DNA from: Halichoerus grypus
Taxonomy: Eukaryota; Chordata; Mammalia; Carnivora; Phocidae
Assembly: GCF_964656455.1 (NCBI RefSeq)
Contig: NC_135720.1
Span: 57,314,598 to 57,378,597 of the forward strand
Direction of reading: 5' to 3'
DNA: 64,000 nt
A program made the translations under genes and the position numbers. This document shows positions 59,990-64,000 of this stretch, in pieces; within the stretch, counting starts at the first letter, position 1; every line of letters starts with the position of its first letter. The notes under the pieces were generated by a model. It saw nothing but the letters and a program-made list of their open reading frames with translations, was not told the origin of the DNA and did no database searches.

Positions 59990-61029
59990 CAGTATTCCCC
60001 TAGCGCTGGAGTTCTGCCATTCTCATTGATCGGTAAACCTGGTCTTGGCTGGCTGTTCTCGCGGATCTTCTGGGGGAGGGGCCTGTTGCCGTGGTTCCCA
60101 AATGTCTTTGCCGGAGGCAGAATTGCCCCGCCCTTGCCGGTCCGGGCTAAGTAATCTGCTCGGGTTTGCTCTCCGGAGCTTTTGTTCCCTGCAAGCTTTC
60201 CGTTCGGCTTTGGAGGCGGAGAGTGAAAATGGCGGTCTCCCAGTCTCCGCCCCGGAGGAGCCGAGAACTCGGGGTCCCGCTCCTCAGCGAGCTCCCAGAG
60301 AAAAGCAGTCAGTCACTCCCGTCTCCCCGGTCTCCGGCCACACTCCGCGTTCACCCGGCCTGTGACCACGCCTTTCTATCTGGCACCCGACCCCGGGTGG
60401 AGTCTCCAAACCCAGCAGATCCCTGCGGTGCGCTCCCGCACCTCTCCTCCCGGGGGAAGAAGGTGAGTCTCCCCGGATCTGCCGCTTGTTGGGTCCCTGC
60501 TGGAGGAGCAGTGGCCCGACTGTGCCGCGGATCACGGTTTATAGCAACCCCGAGCTGAGAGCCCGCGCCTGGGCTCTGTCTCTGCAGCCGGCTTCCCTGC
60601 TCCGATACCTGGGAGCTCTGCCGCACTCAGGCACCCCCGGTCTTTCTGTGACCCCGAGGGTCCTGAGACCACACTGTCCTGCGAGGGTTCCACCCCCCAC
60701 TTCGCCACCAGAGTGACGTCCCTCAGCGGAGCAGACTTCTAAAAGTTCCGATTTTGTGCTCCGTGGCTCTATCACTTGCCAGAAGCGGCCGACGGAGGCC
60801 CCTCCCCCGCCGTCTATCCTCCCGAATAACGCCTCGGATTCACTTCTCCGCACGTCCTACCTTCCAGAAAGTGGTCGCTTTTCTGTTCAGAGAGTTGTTG
60901 CTATTCTTTTCTTCGATCTCCTGTTGAGTTTGTAGGTGTTCAGAATGGTTTGATCCCTATCCAGCTGAATTCCTGAGAGGAGATGAAATCCAGGTCTCCT
61001 ACTCCTCCGCCATCTTGCTCCGCCCCCTC
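59990..61029 (-). promoter_or_regulatory. L1 5' UTR promoter region, CpG-dense
   Basis: This is the only sizeable GC-rich, CpG-dense region in the window. In L1 the 5' UTR is an internal RNA polymerase II promoter. A YY1-type site (CAAGATGGCGG in sense; antisense core gccatcttg at 61009-61017) sits within about 20 bp of the 5' end, where YY1 sets the start site in human L1. Long frames on both strands between 60045 and 60853 result from the lack of AT-rich stops and have no coding support. Confidence 0.85.
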
Positions 61030-61239
61030 TAAAGATTTTATTTATTTTATTTGAGAGAGAGAGAGAGAGAGAGCATGCACAAGCTGGGGGGAGGGGCAGA
61101 GGGAGAAGGTGAAGCAGACTTTCCACTGAGCAGGGAGCCCAATGCTGGGCTCAATCCCAGGATCCTGGGATTATGACCTGAACCGTCGGCAGACGCTTAA
61201 CTAACTGATCCACCCAGGCACCCCAGATTTAAACAAATT
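61030..61239 (-). mobile_element. Body of the SINE that hosts the L1 insertion
   Basis: The antisense SINE starts with taaagattttatttattttatttgagag and ends with the antisense head gatccacccaggcacccc at about 61224. The target copy gatttaaacaaatt follows at 61226-61239. Its A-tail is missing here and is found at 53895-53910, on the far side of the L1. Confidence 0.9.
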
Positions 61240-61360
61240 ATTAACCTATAGCTCTCTTGTTCTACTCTTTACTCTCATAGTGGATAAATCAACCTATGTC
61301 TTTGCTCTTTGAAAATCGGTTCTTCAAAACTGTCTCTTATATTCAGTAGAGAACACATTT

Positions 61361-61577
61361 AAAGTTATATGCCAGGGGCATCTGGGTGGCTCAGTCAGTT
61401 AAGTAAGTGTCGGCCTTAGGCTCAGGTCATGATCCCAGGGTCCTGGAATCGAGCCCCACATCGGGCTCCCTGCTCAGTGGGGAGTCTGCTTCTCTTTCTC
61501 CCATGCCCCCTGCTTGTTCTCTCCCTCTCTCTCAAATAAATAAATAAAATCTTTTTAAAAAAAATAAAGTTATATGC
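61361..61577 (+). mobile_element. Full-length carnivore SINE, 12-bp target duplication
   Basis: The body is 61373-61565. The direct repeat aaagttatatgc lies at 61361-61372 and 61566-61577. It forms an inverted pair with the minus-strand SINE at 61030-61225. The minus-strand frame across it is not a gene. Confidence 0.94.
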
Positions 61578-62144
61578 TGAACATTCCTCAAAATGTAAGA
61601 AGTGGTGTTCTACATTTACACTGGAAGAAAAAGTTAATTGAAACATTATAAATACTGTCATGACTATGTAATCTAATGGATTAAAGGATAGCAGATTTTA
61701 TTGCTTTGCATTTGCAAGCTACTTTAAAGATTTTTAAAACAAGATAGAAAAAATATTTTTGATCTTTCTTTTTTTAACATTTGAATCCATATTCTGAGTA
61801 AAATTCTTATATTATTTGATGATCATCAGTGGGCATATTTTCTCTTTTTTACTTACTTCAAACACATATACAATTGTTACTATGGAAATACACACACTTA
61901 CATTTTATCAGCAAATTGAATACATATTCCATTTTACTTATCAAAATTTTGTTGCAGAAATTATTTTATGAGAAATAAAATTTTGGCAATAGAAACATTT
62001 TAATGATAACAGTTTGTAATAAAATAGTAATGTTATTAATACTTTCAAAGCTTCTCATCTGAGGTACAAAGCATGAAATAGCACTCTGCTAGGCAAGAGA
62101 ACAGGATTCTACTTAGAGAATCACTAGTTGATTGTCTTGGGAAA
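61578..62144. other. AT-rich unannotated stretch
   Basis: Nothing identifiable. Confidence 0.55.
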
Positions 62145-62151
62145 TTTTTTT

Positions 62152-62183
<32 letters not shown>

Positions 62184-62184
62184 T

Positions 62185-62232
<48 letters not shown>

Positions 62233-62322
62233 TTCTTTCTTCCTTCCTTCCTTCCTTCCTTCCTTCCTTCCTTTCTTTCTTTCTTCCTTTCTTCCTTTCT
62301 TTCTTTCTTTCTTTCTTTTTTT
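62145..62322. repeat. (CTTT)n / (CCTT)n microsatellite
   Basis: About 178 bp of pure pyrimidine: a CTTT block, then about nine CCTT units at 62241-62272, then CTTT again. Overlapping Phe/Ser/Leu and Lys/Glu/Arg frames on both strands are artefacts. It abuts an old L1 end and may have grown from its tail. Confidence 0.97.
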
Positions 62323-62405
62323 GTTGAGATATATATAATTGACATATAACATGGTATTAGTTTTAAGTATACAACATAATTCTAACCCAATTCATTATCA
62401 GAGTT
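62323..62405 (-). mobile_element. Ancient L1 3'-end relic, antisense
   Basis: The phrase gttgagatatatataattgacatataacatggtattagttttaagtatacaacataat matches the antisense 3' end of mammalian L1s. It is related to the relic at 26226-26335. Confidence 0.65.
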
Positions 62406-63410
62406 CACATAAATGAGCAATCATCATCAGGCTTTTAAAAAAAAGTTTAGAAGTAAAGTTATTATGTATTATGACCACTGTTAAATCCAGGTTTGGTATG
62501 ACCCAAATCTTATACAATTTACAGTCTCACTTTAAAGAAAAAAATTCAAATTAGGCATAGGGCATCATAGAAGCAGCCTAAGTGAGAGTCCCTGAAACCA
62601 AAACCTCATTTGCTTCTTAAAAAATTAATGAGAAAAATGGAGGTAGATTAGAAGGAATTAGATAAAGATGGATACAATGGAAAAGAGGAAAATGTGTTCC
62701 AGGACCCTGTGATGGAAGGCAATACGATGTATTCAAGGAACTAAAAAAAAAAAAAATCTGTGTGGCTGGAGTAAGGAAAGCTTGGGCGAATGTGAGCATT
62801 AATTTAGATAAGGTTTATAAAAATGCTTTACAAGCTGCCAAAAAGTATGCAAATATTGAAAATAATTATATGTTTAATATTGACTAGACATTGAGCAAAG
62901 GGAAGCATGGTTAGAGAAGACTCCAGTGGAGTAGAGATGGTCCAAGAAATGTGAGGCCCCATAAGACATTTTAAGAAGTGTTCTATACTTTAAAGCAAAT
63001 GTAACTTTCTGAAAGTTTCAAATTGGGTAGGTAGGGGTAAGGGTAGGGCATAAGAATACAAGCAGATTTGTATTTCCTCAAGATTACCACAGCATCTTTT
63101 AGAGAAGAATAAGAGACAAAAATGCAACAAAACAGGCAGAAATAGTGATTTAGACTGGGGGAGGTTACTGGGAAATATGGGGAGTGTGGACTGATCTGAG
63201 ACATATTTAGACGGGAATACTTATTGAGAAATTTAAGAGGTCAGTGACTGTGATGACTTGGATTTTCTACTTACTTAACTAGACAAGGGGTGGAATCTGG
63301 AAGAAATGCATATTTGGACAGAAGGAAGACACGTTCAGTCTTGCTTCTTTAGTCATAAGTAGTTTTCAGAGATTCTAAGATGTAAGACCAAGTCGGTCAC
63401 TGAGAGAGGT
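62406..63410. other. Unannotated stretch
   Basis: 62640-62800 has phrases suggesting an old mammalian repeat (gtgtggctggagtaagg) that I cannot classify. No coding features. Confidence 0.4.
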
Positions 63411-63605
63411 CTAGAGCTGCACAGTCTAATCAGTAGTCACTAGCCACATGTGATTATTTAGGCAAAATAAAAAATCTAGTCTCACTAGCCACATTTCAAG
63501 TCCTTGATAGTTACATGTAGCTAGTGGCTACTGTTTTGGTCAGTAGAGATAGAGAACAATTCCAAGACAGTGGAATATTCTGTGGAGCTGGACTGATCTA
63601 GATAA
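63411..63605 (+). mobile_element. MER3-like hAT relic with internal hairpin
   Basis: It has the cactagccacatgtgattattta and actagccacatttcaagtccttgatag...acatgtagctagtggctact organisation that I associate with MER3-type non-autonomous hAT elements. 63431-63457 and 63507-63532 form a long imperfect inverted repeat (cagtagtcactagccacatg against catgtagctagtggctactg). Confidence 0.65.
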
Positions 63606-64000
63606 AAATTCAGTTTGTGATTTGTCTGTAGAGAAGTGTAAATACAGAAATTATGAAGATTAATAGGCTAAGTGGCAACTTGCAGACTTCCATCCTCTAA
63701 TGAGAGGAAAACAATGCACAGAGCTAATTACAAAGGCCAGGAAAAATTGGCATCATAAATCTAAGGGAAGAGAAAGCTTCAAAACACAGAAAACTGTGAA
63801 CAGGTTTGAGTGCTGTTGAGAAGCTAAGTAAAATGAGAGAGATACTTTGATTCTGGGTTTAGTTACAGAGGGTTTAGTAACAGAGGCCTTTGAAACAATT
63901 TCTGAGACTTCCCACTTTCAGGAGAGTGTTAATGGTGAAGGCTAGAAAGGAGAGGTTTGTACAGCTAATGGGAGGGATGGGGATGGGCACAGCATTATGG
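63606..64000. other. Unannotated stretch to window end
   Basis: Nothing identifiable. No frame of note. Confidence 0.5.

Larger units (their letters stand above)
53911..61029 (-). mobile_element. Near-full-length LINE-1 (carnivore L1), minus strand
   Basis: The element is about 7.1 kb and runs right to left. It has a GC-rich 5' UTR (59164-61029), ORF1 (58267-59163), an 81-bp spacer, ORF2 (54375-58185) with two frame breaks, and a 3' UTR (53911-54374). The polyadenylation signal AATAAA (antisense tttatt at 53921-53926) and the A-tail are on the left. The 5' end keeps the typical GGCGGAGCAAGATGGCGG start, so it is not 5'-truncated. The direct repeat taaagatttt lies at 53901-53910 and 61030-61039. 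On the nicked strand the site reads TTTT/A, the L1 endonuclease preference. Both copies of the repeat are SINE tail sequence. The intact ORF1 and few lesions imply a fairly recent insertion; the two ORF2 shifts mean it can no longer mobilise itself. Confidence 0.97.

Noticed and set aside
60045..60853. Several 76-130-codon frames in the CpG-rich block, suggestive of a host first exon and CpG island
   Set aside because: The block is continuous with the L1 5' UTR and ends at the canonical L1 5' terminus with its YY1 site. Frames on both strands reflect GC-richness.
61020..61040. SINE-L1 chimera made by template switching
   Set aside because: The missing SINE tail and the SINE target copy are found beyond the L1 3' end, so a nested insertion explains the junction.
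1204..61577. Dispersed similar blocks that might be read as a spaced repeat array
   Set aside because: They are irregularly spaced in both orientations with target duplications, so they are SINEs. There is no CRISPR-type regular spacing.
62113..62352. Four overlapping Phe/Ser- or Lys/Glu-rich frames
   Set aside because: They come from the CTTT/CCTT microsatellite.
1..64000. A novel multi-gene system
   Set aside because: No cluster of non-transposon genes exists in the window. All long frames belong to one L1.

Overview
The window is mammalian, gene-poor, AT-rich nuclear DNA. It most likely comes from a non-canid, non-feline caniform carnivore (bear, seal or mustelid group). The main clue is about twenty copies of the carnivore tRNA-Lys-derived SINE. 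Each begins with a degenerate pol III A-box head (GCCTGGGTGGCTCAGT), carries a CT-rich middle and ends in AAATAAATAAAATCTT plus an A-tail. The head and middle fit the arctoid form better than the dog or cat forms as I know them. The species call is an inference.

I see no convincing host protein-coding exon, rRNA, tRNA, CRISPR array or prokaryotic feature. The only long reading frames belong to one LINE-1 on the minus strand (53911-61029, about 7.1 kb). It has a CpG-rich 5' UTR with a YY1-type site at its very start, an intact 298-residue ORF1, and an ORF2 with intact endonuclease and reverse-transcriptase motifs. ORF2 is broken by two frameshifts, near 57150 and 55852. The L1 landed inside the A-tail of an older minus-strand SINE, whose two parts now lie on either side of it.

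Layout. 1-10 kb: AT-rich DNA with SINEs, one MER5A-like hAT element, a MIR-like relic and a probable MaLR LTR relic. 10-23 kb: mostly unannotatable AT-rich DNA, with a small CpG-dense island near 10.9 kb, a 295-bp pyrimidine tract at 14.1 kb and several microsatellites. 23.2-26.3 kb: a nested stack of an old L1 ORF2/3' end, a younger L1 3' end with a 22-bp target duplication, and SINEs inside both. 30 kb and 32 kb: tandem insertions in which one retroelement used the tail or target copy of another. 33.9-36.1 kb: a heavily decayed ERV-L-class endogenous retrovirus interior on the plus strand. 38-48 kb: LTR-like relics, an L1M 3' end, MIR and hAT relics and SINEs. 51-52.5 kb: two SINEs with good target duplications and a roughly 95-bp L1 stub. 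53.9-61.2 kb: the L1/SINE nest. 61.3-64 kb: one more SINE, a CTTT/CCTT microsatellite and a MER3-like hAT relic.

The window is best read as a record of L1-driven retrotransposition, with L1 supplying the machinery in trans to the SINEs. I found no evidence for a previously undescribed biological system. The most informative observations are the insertion histories, the tandem 277-bp repeat in the L1 5' UTR, the G-quadruplex-prone L1 3' ends and the unexplained CpG-dense segment near 10.9 kb.
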